A DNA stretch of 64,000 nucleotides, taken from the NCBI RefSeq assembly GCF_035994945.1, contig NZ_CP108680.1, forward strand, positions 43,177-107,176. The letters run 5' to 3'. Shown piece by piece: positions 15,742 through 24,115 of the stretch. Every line of letters begins with the position of its first letter. Position 1 is the first letter of the stretch. Origin of the DNA: Streptomyces sp. NBC_01216. GTDB lineage: Bacteria; Actinomycetota; Actinomycetes; Streptomycetales; Streptomycetaceae. The notes under the pieces are model-generated. The model had not been told where the DNA came from and did no database searches. It saw only the letters and a list, made by a program, of their open reading frames with translations. Position numbers and translations under genes: made by a program.

Positions 15742-17085
15742 ATGCACCCCGCCCCGGATGACGCCGTCGTCATCGAGGCATGGCTGTCCGAATTCCCGTT
15801 CCCCGACTTCCTGGAACCGATCAGGGAACGCGCCCGGGAGTTCGAGAAGGCCCACCCCGGCTACCGGATCGACCTCCGGGGCTTCTCCTACGAGGAACTT
15901 CCCGACGCGATCGCGCGAGCGGCGTCCGAGGGCCGCGCCCCCGCCATCGCCACCTACTACGCCGGAGCCTCGCAGCTGGCCCGCGACGCACGGAACCAGG
16001 ACGGCAGCCCGCTCTTCGTGTCCGTGGAGAAGGTCGTCGCAGGCCGCACCGAGATCCTCGGCGAGCCGGTCGTCCTCGGTGACTTCCTGCCGGGCGTGCG
16101 CGAGTACTACACCGTCGACGGAGACTTCGCGACGATGCCGCTGACCCTCTCGACGATGCTCCTGTACGCCAACACCAGCGTGCTGCGCCGGGCCGGCGTC
16201 GACGCCGCCCCACGCACCTGGGAGGAGACCACGGCCGCGTGCGAGGCCGTCGGCCGACTCGCGGACGGACCCGGACACGGCATCGCCTGGCCCGTGGACG
16301 GCAAGTTCCTCCAGCACGCCGTCGCCCAGCAGGGTGCCCTGCTCGCCGACGCGGGCAACGGACGACACGGCCGGGCCACCCGGGTCGACCTGGCGTCCGA
16401 CGCGGTCAACGCCTACGTGCAATGGTGGCGCGACCTACACCGGTCCGGCCACTACCTGCACACCGGCGTGCTGGAGGACTGGGCCGGCACCTTCAAGGCA
16501 TTCGCCGCCCAGGAGGTGGCCCTGCGGTTCAGCTCCTCCTTCGACGCCAACTACATGGTGCGCGCGGCAGCGGCTTCCGGCTTCGACATCGAGGTCGGAG
16601 TCCTGCCCCGCAACGGCGCCCTGCCCTGCGCGGGCAACTGGATCGGCGGGGACTCGCTGTGGCTCGCCGACGGGCTCGACGAGGCCACCCGCGACGGGGC
16701 ACTGGCGTTCATGCAGTACCTGAACAGCCCCCGCGCCGCCGCGGCCTGGCACCGGGCCAGCGGCTCCGCCCCGGCTACGTACGGGTGCATCGCCCTGCTG
16801 GAAGAGGAAGGCTGGTTCGACGAGCACCCGCACCACCGCGCCACCAGCGAGCAGCTCGAACTGCGCACCGGCCCGCCCGAGGCACACGGCGCCGTGCTGG
16901 GCGCCTTCCACGCGGTGCAGATCGTGTTCATGGAGGCGATGGAGGAGATCCTCACCGAAGGCGCCGACCCGGACGCCCGGCTCTCCCGGGCCACCACCGA
17001 CGCCCAGGCCCACCTCGACGCGTATAACGCCTACGCGCTCGGCACCGGGCCGAAGACCCCCGACTGCCTCACCGTCCGCATCTGA
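15742..17085 (+). CDS. ABC-type solute-binding protein without signal peptide
   Basis: 447-residue periplasmic-binding-protein fold of the UgpB/sugar cluster. The N-terminus (MHPAPDDAVVIEAWLSEFPF) goes straight into the first mature strand: there is no hydrophobic signal, lipobox or Tat motif. The start is supported by GGAGG five bases before ATG 15742. Body motifs fit the family (TMPLTLSTMLLYANTSVLRRAGV, GDSLWLADGLDEATRDGALAFMQYL). No ABC permease or ATPase is nearby. It is 83 bp after the molybdoenzyme gene and probably co-transcribed. As a cytosolic protein it may bind a pathway intermediate, shuttle it, or have become an enzyme. Function is unknown; the missing export signal is the notable point. 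Confidence 0.85.
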   Translation: MHPAPDDAVVIEAWLSEFPFPDFLEPIRERAREFEKAHPGYRIDLRGFSYEELPDAIARAASEGRAPAIATYYAGASQLARDARNQDGSPLFVSVEKVVAGRTEILGEPVVLGDFLPGVREYYTVDGDFATMPLTLSTMLLYANTSVLRRAGVDAAPRTWEETTAACEAVGRLADGPGHGIAWPVDGKFLQHAVAQQGALLADAGNGRHGRATRVDLASDAVNAYVQWWRDLHRSGHYLHTGVLEDWAGTFKAFAAQEVALRFSSSFDANYMVRAAAASGFDIEVGVLPRNGALPCAGNWIGGDSLWLADGLDEATRDGALAFMQYLNSPRAAAAWHRASGSAPATYGCIALLEEEGWFDEHPHHRATSEQLELRTGPPEAHGAVLGAFHAVQIVFMEAMEEILTEGADPDARLSRATTDAQAHLDAYNAYALGTGPKTPDCLTVRI

Positions 17086-17094
17086 CGGCCGAGA

Positions 17095-17106
17095 GCCACC
17101 CGACAG
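17095..17106 (+). repeat. 3' repeat GCCACCCGACAG, copy 3
   Basis: Twelve of the 13 bases of the element at 4357 and 15679, 9 bp after the stop of the binding-protein gene. Confidence 0.45.
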
Positions 17107-17112
17107 GCGCCC

Positions 17113-17886
17113 TCAGGCCGCGGCCGTACGCTCGGCCTCGCGTGTGGCGGGCCGGGCGGGCACGGCGTACAAGGCGTCCACACACGCCGCCGCGAGCGCG
17201 TCCAGACTGGAGACCGTCGCCGCCGCCGGCAGACCGGAGGCATCGTAGGCCAGCGGGAGTTCCGTGCACGCGGTCAGCACCGGCAGCCGCTCCTCGCGCC
17301 ACAACGGACGCACAGCCGACGCGAGCAGGCGCCCGCCCTCGTCCGTACGGCCCGCCTTGACCAGGACCGCCGCGTGATGGATCCGCGCCCGTGCCGCCGG
17401 GCCGGGGACCGCCAGCCGGTAGCCGAGCTCCGCGGCCCGCCGCTGGTACAGGCCGCTGGCGACGGTACCGGTGGTGGCGGCCAGCCAGCCACCCTCCGGG
17501 CTGAGCGTCATCGCCGCGCACAGCGTGGCGTCGACGATGTGGACGACGGGGACCGGCAGCTCCGCCCGGATCCGGTCGATGTACACATGGGCGGTGTTGC
17601 ACGGCACCGCGAGAAGGTCCGCACCCCACCGGGCCAGGGTCGTCAAGCCCTCCCGGATGGCGGGCAACGGCGCGTCGTCGCCCGCCAGCAGGGCAGTGGA
17701 CCGGTCGGGTATCGACGGGTCCGACAACAACACGACCCGGGGGTGCCCCTGGTCCTCCGTCGCAGGCACCCGGTCCGTGAAGAGCCGCAGGAACTCGGCC
17801 GTCGCGGCGGGCCCCATCCCACCGAGCACACCGAGCGTCCCGGCGGGCCCAGGCGCCGGGACCGGTCCCGGCGCCGGGACCGTCAT
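17113..17886 (-). CDS. Aspartate/glutamate racemase family protein
   Basis: 257-residue PLP-independent racemase. Both catalytic cysteines are seen: C96 in VPCNTAH and C207 in TACTEL, and the N-terminus carries LGVLGGMGPAATAEF. Residues 1-15 are a Pro-Ala-Gly repeat tail not found in ordinary members. The start overlaps the stop of the upstream gene (ATGA), so translation is coupled to the PP-loop fusion. It ends the four-gene operon 23805-17113. It could supply D-Asp or another D-amino acid to the A-PCP module, or racemise/isomerise a related diacid. Family is sure; substrate is not. Confidence 0.9.
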   Translation of the reverse strand: MTVPAPGPVPAPGPAGTLGVLGGMGPAATAEFLRLFTDRVPATEDQGHPRVVLLSDPSIPDRSTALLAGDDAPLPAIREGLTTLARWGADLLAVPCNTAHVYIDRIRAELPVPVVHIVDATLCAAMTLSPEGGWLAATTGTVASGLYQRRAAELGYRLAVPGPAARARIHHAAVLVKAGRTDEGGRLLASAVRPLWREERLPVLTACTELPLAYDASGLPAAATVSSLDALAAACVDALYAVPARPATREAERTAAA

Positions 17887-20063
17887 CGCGCCGCGGGGTC
17901 CGTGGCCGAGGTCAGCCGACGGGCCACCCGCTCGGGTATCGAGGCGGCCAGCAGCCGGCCGCGCAGGCCGGGCGGGCACCACCAGTCCAGGTGGAGAACC
18001 CCCTGCCGGACCACGCCGTTGACCGTCACCACATCCCGCCCGGTGCCCGGCAGAACGGTGAAGTCGACCGTGTCGACCGCGACCAGCGAGAACGGCGAAC
18101 CGTCCGGCAGCAGCGCCTCGAGGTCTCCGAAGTGCTCGTAACGGATCAGCTCCGGCGCGTCCGACGGCGGGGCCGGTGCCAGAGACCAGCGGCCGACACC
18201 CCGGGGCCGGTCCTCGGCCGTGTGGTCGAGAACCTCGACACCCGGCTCGTCCCCCAGATCGGCGAGGACCGCGGACAGTGCCGCGGCCACCCGCGTAGCG
18301 CTCGCGGGAGCACCGCAGTCGACCCTGGTCAGGACCGCCTCCTCCCGGTCCACACCGGGCTCCGAAGGCCCGGCAAGGCCCGGCTCCGGCCGGTCGAAGC
18401 GCCCGGACTCCGCGGACACGACGGCCGCCGCCCGGCGCAGGAACGACTCCGCCGGCGCGAGCGGAGTCTCGCCACCGGCGGCCCACAGCGCGGACAGATC
18501 ACGCAGCAGCACCCGCCACGAGCGGGTGTCCGCCAGCAGTTCGTGCACGACCAGCAGCAGCCTGGCCGGAAGCGGTCCACGATCCGCCAGGGCCAACTGC
18601 ACCAGCGGGCCGTCGGAGAGACTCATCCGGGAGCGCATCCGGTCCACGGCCGTGCGCAACAGCTCCGCCTCCGCCGCGGCGTCCCGCCCCGACAGATCCA
18701 GCCGCAGCACCGGAAGAGCACCGGCCACACCCGTGTCGTACTGCTCCCAGCCGCCGTCACGCTCGGCGAACCGCAGCCGCAGCGCCTCGTGGTGCAGCAG
18801 CAGCGCCAGCGTCGACCGGCGCACCAGAGCCGGATCGGCGGCGCCCTTCGCCTCCAGGAGCAGAGCCCTGCCATGCGGGCCGGGGGCCGCTCCGGCGCGC
18901 GCCAGCACCTGCCGCTGCGCGGGAGTCAACGCCGCACGACGCTCCCCGGACGTGGACGTGGACGTGGAAGCGGAAGCCGCGGCGGGCGCGGGCGAGGTCC
19001 GCTCCGCCGCCGGGGCCTCGGTCGTGGGGCGGGCCACGCCCTCCTCGGGAAGCGGGTAGCCGATCTGCAGCAGCATCTTGCGCACCCGCGGGGTCGCGGC
19101 CGGCATGCGCAGCTCCTCGTCCGCCTCCGCCCGCTCCAGATGCCCCAGGCGCACCTCCCACCGGGTGGGCGCCTCGTAGTTGTGGAAGCCGCGTTCACGG
19201 GTGTGCACCAGGACACCCGCGTCGTTGATCATGCAGTTGGAGCTGCAGAAGCCGGTGTCGCCCGGCTGCGACCACAGGTCGGAACGCTCGTGCAACAGCG
19301 CCCGGATGCCGTCCTTGGTGACGTCGGAGTACCGGTAGTAGTCGACGACCTCGACGGAGTCGACCACCTCGGGCGCGATGTCCCCGCCGGCCTGGTGGTA
19401 GACCCGACGGCCCTCCCGCAGGCCCGGCTCGATCTCGGCCGGGTCGAAGATGCCCTGACGGTGGAACCACGACAGCCGCTCATCCATGATCTGGCCGCGC
19501 GACAGCCCCGTGACGATGGTCGGGATGCCCAGGTCGTGCGCATGCCGCGTGCTCAGGTCCAGCAGGGAACGGAAGCACCCGTTGCACACGCTCTTGTGCT
19601 GCTGGAGGCTGCGCAGGAAGACCTTGTTCTGGTCCGCGTGCGTGGCGGTGACGTGCTCGATGCCGAGTTCGGAGGTGATCGTCTCCACGTTGCGCAGGGC
19701 GGTCTTGGAGATGAACCCGTTGTCGAAGGTGAAGGTGCGCACCCGCAGGCCGAGATCGATCAGCCGGTACAGGACGTACGAGCTGTCCTTGCCACCGCTG
19801 TAGAGCAGCAGGCAGTCGACGTCGGACCCGCCCGCCTCGGCCCGTGCGCGGACCAGCGAGACGAACCGGTTCACATCGCCGAAGTAGGCGTCGATCTCGG
19901 GGCCGTGCCGCTCGTACATCGTGCACAGATCGCAGGTGCCGGACGGGTCGAAGGCGATCCCGGGATAGCGGCCGCTGATCCCGCAGCGGGCGCAGGCCCG
20001 CTCCGGGGTGTCGGCGCCGCTCCCGGTCGCGGAGGTGGTCTCGGAAGAGAGAAGCGTGGTCAT
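17883..20063 (-). CDS. PP-loop ATPase fused to a degenerate condensation/epimerisation-like domain
   Basis: 726 residues in two parts. Residues 1-340 resemble ExsB/WbpG-type N-type ATP pyrophosphatases (amidotransferase or thiolation enzymes). They have zinc-type cysteine pairs C24/C27 and C44/C47, the PP-loop SGGKDSS at 89-95, further pairs C160/C163 and C273/C277, and the VTGLSRGQIMDE loop. A Pro/Ala/Ser/Thr linker (~345-375) leads to a C-domain-like half: LTPAQRQVL (~380), HHEALRLRF (~424), and VVHELLADTRSW (505-516) where the second histidine of HHxxxD is Glu. The ending resembles an epimerisation domain with the middle missing. This half probably docks a carrier protein. The first half may adenylate a carbonyl of a carrier-bound substrate and install N or S. 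I know no characterised protein with this layout. Confidence 0.85.
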   Translation of the reverse strand: MTTLLSSETTSATGSGADTPERACARCGISGRYPGIAFDPSGTCDLCTMYERHGPEIDAYFGDVNRFVSLVRARAEAGGSDVDCLLLYSGGKDSSYVLYRLIDLGLRVRTFTFDNGFISKTALRNVETITSELGIEHVTATHADQNKVFLRSLQQHKSVCNGCFRSLLDLSTRHAHDLGIPTIVTGLSRGQIMDERLSWFHRQGIFDPAEIEPGLREGRRVYHQAGGDIAPEVVDSVEVVDYYRYSDVTKDGIRALLHERSDLWSQPGDTGFCSSNCMINDAGVLVHTRERGFHNYEAPTRWEVRLGHLERAEADEELRMPAATPRVRKMLLQIGYPLPEEGVARPTTEAPAAERTSPAPAAASASTSTSTSGERRAALTPAQRQVLARAGAAPGPHGRALLLEAKGAADPALVRRSTLALLLHHEALRLRFAERDGGWEQYDTGVAGALPVLRLDLSGRDAAAEAELLRTAVDRMRSRMSLSDGPLVQLALADRGPLPARLLLVVHELLADTRSWRVLLRDLSALWAAGGETPLAPAESFLRRAAAVVSAESGRFDRPEPGLAGPSEPGVDREEAVLTRVDCGAPASATRVAAALSAVLADLGDEPGVEVLDHTAEDRPRGVGRWSLAPAPPSDAPELIRYEHFGDLEALLPDGSPFSLVAVDTVDFTVLPGTGRDVVTVNGVVRQGVLHLDWWCPPGLRGRLLAASIPERVARRLTSATDPAAR

Positions 20064-20076
20064 CGGCGTCCGGTCC

Positions 20077-21933
20077 CTAGATGGCGAAGAGGTCGTCGAG
20101 CGGGGCGTCGGCCGCCAGCAGTTCCTTCTCGACCGCCGCGGCGAGGTTCGCGACCGTCGGCGACAGGAGGAAGTCCCGCAGAGGCACGGCGACCGCGAAG
20201 GTCTGGTTGACCGAGGCGAGCAGCGAGACGACGAGCAGCGAGGTGCCGCCCGAAGCGAAGAAGTCGTCGTCGCGGCCGACGGCGGCGACGGGCAGGGTCC
20301 GCAGCCACAGCTCGGACACCGTCCGCTCCGTCGCGGTGCGCGGAGGCCCCCCGGCGGCGTGCTCCGTGCGCCGGGGCGCCGGGGCGGGCAGCGCCCGCCG
20401 GTCGATCTTGCCGCTGAGCGTGCGGGGCAGCGCGGCGAGCGGAACGAACCGCGCCGGGACCGCGCTGTCCGGCAGCCGCTCGCGCAGATGGGCGCGCAGC
20501 TCCGCTTCCAGCGCTTCGAACGCCTCGGGTGCTTCGGGCGCGGTCCGGGCGGGGGAGCCACCGCACTCCAGATAGGCGAGGAGATGGACCGCGCCGTCCT
20601 CATCGGTGGTGACCACGGCGGCGTCCGTGACGGCCGGGTGATCACGCAACACGCTCTCGACGCCCTCCAGCTCGACCCGCACCCCACCGATCTTGACCTG
20701 GTGGTCCTTGCGGCCGAGGAACTCCAGGGCGCCGTCGTCGAGCAGGCGGCCGTAGTCCCCCGTGCGGTAGACGACGTCGGCCGGGTCGCCCGTCACCGGG
20801 TGCGGCACGAAGACCCGTGCCGTCTCCTCCGGGCGCTGGTGGTAGCCCAGGGTCCGGTCCGGGGTGCGCAGATGGATCTCCCCGACCGCGCCCGGCTCGG
20901 CGAGCCGCCCGTGCTCGTCGACGAGCAGCACCTCGGCGCCCGGGATCGGCCGGCCGACCGGGACCGACGGCCTGCCGAGGTCCTCGCGGGTGACGAAGTG
21001 GAAGGTCTTGGTCATCGTCGTCTCCGACGGCCCGTACAGGTTCAGCAGCCGGATACGGTCGCCGTACCGCCCGAAGAGACGCTCCGCGTCCGCGGGCGCG
21101 AGCCGCTCCCCCGAGAGCGCCACGCACCGCAGCGAGGCCAGCGCGTGGTCCCCGGTGATCGCGGCGGAGACCAGGCCCCGGAAGAGCGACGGGACGGTGT
21201 GCACCAGATCGACGCGCGCCTCCTCGACCCAGCGGGCCAGAGCCGCCGGGTCGAGGAGCGTCTCCGGGGACGGCGCGACGATCGTGCCGCCGGCCACCAG
21301 CGGTACGAACAGGTCACGCAGCACAGCGTCGAAGGCGGGCGACACCAACTGGCCGACCCGCCAGCCCGGCTCGACACCCAGCAGCTCGGTCTCCCACCGG
21401 ATGTACGGCGCGATGGAACCGAGCCGACCCACGATGCCCTTGGGACGGCCGGTGGTGCCGGACGTGAAGAAGACGTAGGCGGGATCGTCGGCGCCGGATC
21501 GGTGCGGCTCCGCGCGGTCGTCGGGAGAGGCGGCGGGGCCCACGGTGACGACACGCGCGGTCGGCGCGGCCTCGGACAGCGCCCGCAGCGCCACCGGGTC
21601 GTCCGGGCACCCGACGACGGCCCACCCGGGGGCGACGTCGAGGAGCGTCGCCCGCAGCCGGGCGGGCGGGGCGGTCAGATCCAGGGGCACGAAGACTGCG
21701 CCGACGCGCAGGATGCCGAGCACGGCGGCGACCAGATCGCGGCGGTCCCGCACCAGGACGGGGACGAAGGCCCCGGCGCCGGCTCCCGCCGCCCGCAGGC
21801 CGGCCGCCACGTGCGCGGCGCGCGCGTCCAGCTCCGCGTAGCTGAGGCTCCCCTGCGGGGTCTCGACGGCCACCTGGTCCGGCGACCGCTCGATCGTCCT
21901 GCCCACCAGGTCGTGGATGGCTTCGAACGTCAT
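20077..21933 (-). CDS. NRPS loading module, A-PCP
   Basis: 618 residues. Adenylation domain 1-520: FFTSGTTGRPKG (155-166), substrate loop FDAVLRDLF (~201), NLYGPSE (298-304), YRTGD (389-393), LGRKDHQVKIGGVRVEL (406-422) and GKIDRRAL (508-515). A carrier domain follows with FFASGGTSLL (558-567); Ser565 would carry phosphopantetheine. No condensation or thioesterase domain. ATG 21933 is preceded by AAGGAA. It lies between the asparagine synthase and PP-loop fusion genes with gaps of 9 and 13 bp, so the amino acid it loads is likely the substrate of both. An Asp-like residue is one option given the racemase, but the code was not resolved. Confidence 0.93.
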   Translation of the reverse strand: MTFEAIHDLVGRTIERSPDQVAVETPQGSLSYAELDARAAHVAAGLRAAGAGAGAFVPVLVRDRRDLVAAVLGILRVGAVFVPLDLTAPPARLRATLLDVAPGWAVVGCPDDPVALRALSEAAPTARVVTVGPAASPDDRAEPHRSGADDPAYVFFTSGTTGRPKGIVGRLGSIAPYIRWETELLGVEPGWRVGQLVSPAFDAVLRDLFVPLVAGGTIVAPSPETLLDPAALARWVEEARVDLVHTVPSLFRGLVSAAITGDHALASLRCVALSGERLAPADAERLFGRYGDRIRLLNLYGPSETTMTKTFHFVTREDLGRPSVPVGRPIPGAEVLLVDEHGRLAEPGAVGEIHLRTPDRTLGYHQRPEETARVFVPHPVTGDPADVVYRTGDYGRLLDDGALEFLGRKDHQVKIGGVRVELEGVESVLRDHPAVTDAAVVTTDEDGAVHLLAYLECGGSPARTAPEAPEAFEALEAELRAHLRERLPDSAVPARFVPLAALPRTLSGKIDRRALPAPAPRRTEHAAGGPPRTATERTVSELWLRTLPVAAVGRDDDFFASGGTSLLVVSLLASVNQTFAVAVPLRDFLLSPTVANLAAAVEKELLAADAPLDDLFAI

Positions 21934-21942
21934 CAGTGTTCC

Positions 21943-23805
21943 TTACGCGTGGTCCGGCAGGGAGAAGGTGTCCAGCAGGATTCCGAAGGTCAGGACGGTG
22001 AGCAGCAGGTCGTCGCCGTAGTGGGGATGGACCTCGAAGCCGTCACCGGTGTATCGGGCCCGCAGCCGTTCCACGGCCGCCGGGTCGAAGTACCCCTGCC
22101 GCCTGATCCGTTCGGGAGAGAGCATGTCGTTGATCCACTCGACGCCGGCCCGCAGCAGCGCCGGACTCCCCGGCGCGCGGAAGCCGAACTTCTCGCGGTC
22201 GATGATCTCCGGGGGCACCAGACCCTGCGCGGCCTGCCGCACGACGTACTTCTCGCCGAGCGGGTGCACCTTGAGATGAGCCGGGACCTGCGTCGCGAAC
22301 TCCACGACCTCCCGGTCCAGAAAGGGATATCTGGCCTCCACGGAGTGGGCCATCGCCATCCGGTCGCCGTGGTCGGAGAGCAGATGGTCCGACAGGCGCA
22401 GCCGGAAGTCCAGGTAGGAACGCTGGTCCAGCCTGTCCCGTCCGGCCAGCCGGGCCGGGTCCACGGGAGGGAACCGCAGACAGTCCACCTCACGGAACGC
22501 CTCGCGGACCCCCGCCGAGTAGAGGCCGAGCTTGGCCTCCCGCCAGGCGTGGTAGCGGCGTTCGTAGAAGATCCCGGCGTCGCCCCACAGCCGCCGCCGG
22601 ACGTCGTCCTCCAGCGCGTCCGCCAGATCGTCGCCGGAGCGGCCGGCGCCGCGGCCGAGCCGGTCGAAGCGGTAGCCGACGTACCCGCCGAAGAGTTCGT
22701 CGGCGCCCTCACCGGTGAGGATCACGGTGGTACCGCTCTCGCGGACCCGCCGCGCCAGCGCCAGCGAGCAGGTGTTGTACGTCTCCTTCACCGGCGTCTC
22801 GGCGTGCAGCACCATCCGCCGCAGGTCCTCGACGATGTCGGCGGTGGTGAACTCCAGCTCGTGGTGGCGCGATCCGACTTTCTGGGCCATCAGACGCTGG
22901 AAGCCGGACTCGTCGATGTCCGCGTCGGGGAAGGCGATGGAGAAGGAGTCGGCCGGGGGCGCCAGCTCGCCGACCAGCCCCGCGATGAGCGAGGAGTCGA
23001 GCCCGCCGCTGAGATAGAAGCCCACCGGCACGTCGGCGTCCAGCCTGCGCCGTACGGCGTCGGTCAGCAGCTCACGCAGCCGCTCGGCGTAGTAGGCGTC
23101 CGGCCGCGGCGCGAGCTCGCCGGCGTGCGGGTAGTCGAGGTCCCAGTACGGCACCTCCCGCACCGCACCGTCCTCGACGAGCAGATAGTGGCCGGCGCGC
23201 AGGCTGCTGACGCCCCGGAACATGGTCCGGGGGCTGACGAGGCCGGGGAAGGTCAGCACCTGGTCGAGGCCGGTCAGATCCACCGCACGGCCCACACCGG
23301 GATGCTCCAGAACGGCCTTGGCCTCCGAGCCGAAGACCAGGTGGTCCGAGGTCGTCGCGTAGTGCAGGGGCAGGATTCCGACGTGGTCGCGTGCGAGGAA
23401 CAGACGGCGCCGCGACCGGTCGAGGAGAGCGAAGGCGAACTGCCCGTTCAGCCGGTGCAGCAGCTCGATGCCCTCCTCCTCATAGAGGTGGACGATCACC
23501 TCCACGTCACAGTCGGTGCGGAAGCGGTGTCCCTTCGCGGTGAGCTCGGCACGCAGCTCGCGATGGTTGAAGATCTCGCCGTTGCACACCATGACGACGT
23601 CGCCGTCCTCGCCGGACATCGGCTGCGCACCGCCGGCCAGGTCGTTGATGCTCAGACGGCGGAAGCCGAGACCGACGCCGTCCTCGACGAACGCCCCGTC
23701 GGAGTCGGGTCCCCGGTGCAGCAGAGTCGCCGTCATCCGCGCGAGCACCCGGGGGTCCACCCCCACACCGTTGCGCAGGCCCATGGCCCCGGCGATGCCG
23801 CACAT
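21943..23805 (-). CDS. Asparagine synthase (glutamine-hydrolysing) family
   Basis: 620 residues, full length for AsnB. The N-terminal glutaminase begins MCGIAGAMG with Cys2 as nucleophile, and the synthetase domain has the PP-loop SGGLDSS and GEGADELFGGY. Within natural-product clusters, AsnB homologues amidate carboxylates on unusual substrates. Here it heads an operon with the A-PCP, PP-loop fusion and racemase genes, so it may amidate a carrier-bound or free acid. ATG 23805 has GGAGG upstream. No clear copy of the cluster box was found in front of it, unlike its divergent neighbour at 24116. Confidence 0.93.
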   Translation of the reverse strand: MCGIAGAMGLRNGVGVDPRVLARMTATLLHRGPDSDGAFVEDGVGLGFRRLSINDLAGGAQPMSGEDGDVVMVCNGEIFNHRELRAELTAKGHRFRTDCDVEVIVHLYEEEGIELLHRLNGQFAFALLDRSRRRLFLARDHVGILPLHYATTSDHLVFGSEAKAVLEHPGVGRAVDLTGLDQVLTFPGLVSPRTMFRGVSSLRAGHYLLVEDGAVREVPYWDLDYPHAGELAPRPDAYYAERLRELLTDAVRRRLDADVPVGFYLSGGLDSSLIAGLVGELAPPADSFSIAFPDADIDESGFQRLMAQKVGSRHHELEFTTADIVEDLRRMVLHAETPVKETYNTCSLALARRVRESGTTVILTGEGADELFGGYVGYRFDRLGRGAGRSGDDLADALEDDVRRRLWGDAGIFYERRYHAWREAKLGLYSAGVREAFREVDCLRFPPVDPARLAGRDRLDQRSYLDFRLRLSDHLLSDHGDRMAMAHSVEARYPFLDREVVEFATQVPAHLKVHPLGEKYVVRQAAQGLVPPEIIDREKFGFRAPGSPALLRAGVEWINDMLSPERIRRQGYFDPAAVERLRARYTGDGFEVHPHYGDDLLLTVLTFGILLDTFSLPDHA

Positions 23806-24115
23806 GTGACGGTTCCTCCTTCATCGGACCGGCCGAGGACCGGACCGGAAAAAAGCGGGAACGAAGGAAAGACCGGCCGGCATCCCAGCGCCTTCTCACG
23901 GGCTTCCCGCAACAAGTAACACGCGCCCGGGCCGGGGCCACAAGCGAATCCAGGCCGCGCGCCGGCCTTGAGCAATCTGGAAGAACGAGCCGTGGCGGGC
24001 GAAGCGCACGGCGGGAGAAGACATCCGGAACACCCCTCGTCCACGCTGGTGGCGGCCCAGGGCCGGGCGGCCCGAGAGGGTCCGCCCCGGCCGCCCGCCC
24101 CGATGGAGGAACGAC
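23806..24115. other. Divergent intergenic region with one box
   Basis: 310 bp between the asparagine synthase operon and the oxidase gene. It holds box P2 for the plus-strand gene and an A-rich tract (23849-23854). No convincing box was seen for the minus strand; GCATCCCAGCGCC at 23880 lacks the far half. Confidence 0.6.
23972..23987 (+). promoter_or_regulatory. Cluster box P2
   Basis: GCAATCTGGAAGAACG, identical to box P4 in its first 13 bases and in the preceding TTGA. It ends 129 bp before the GTG at 24116. Confidence 0.7.
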
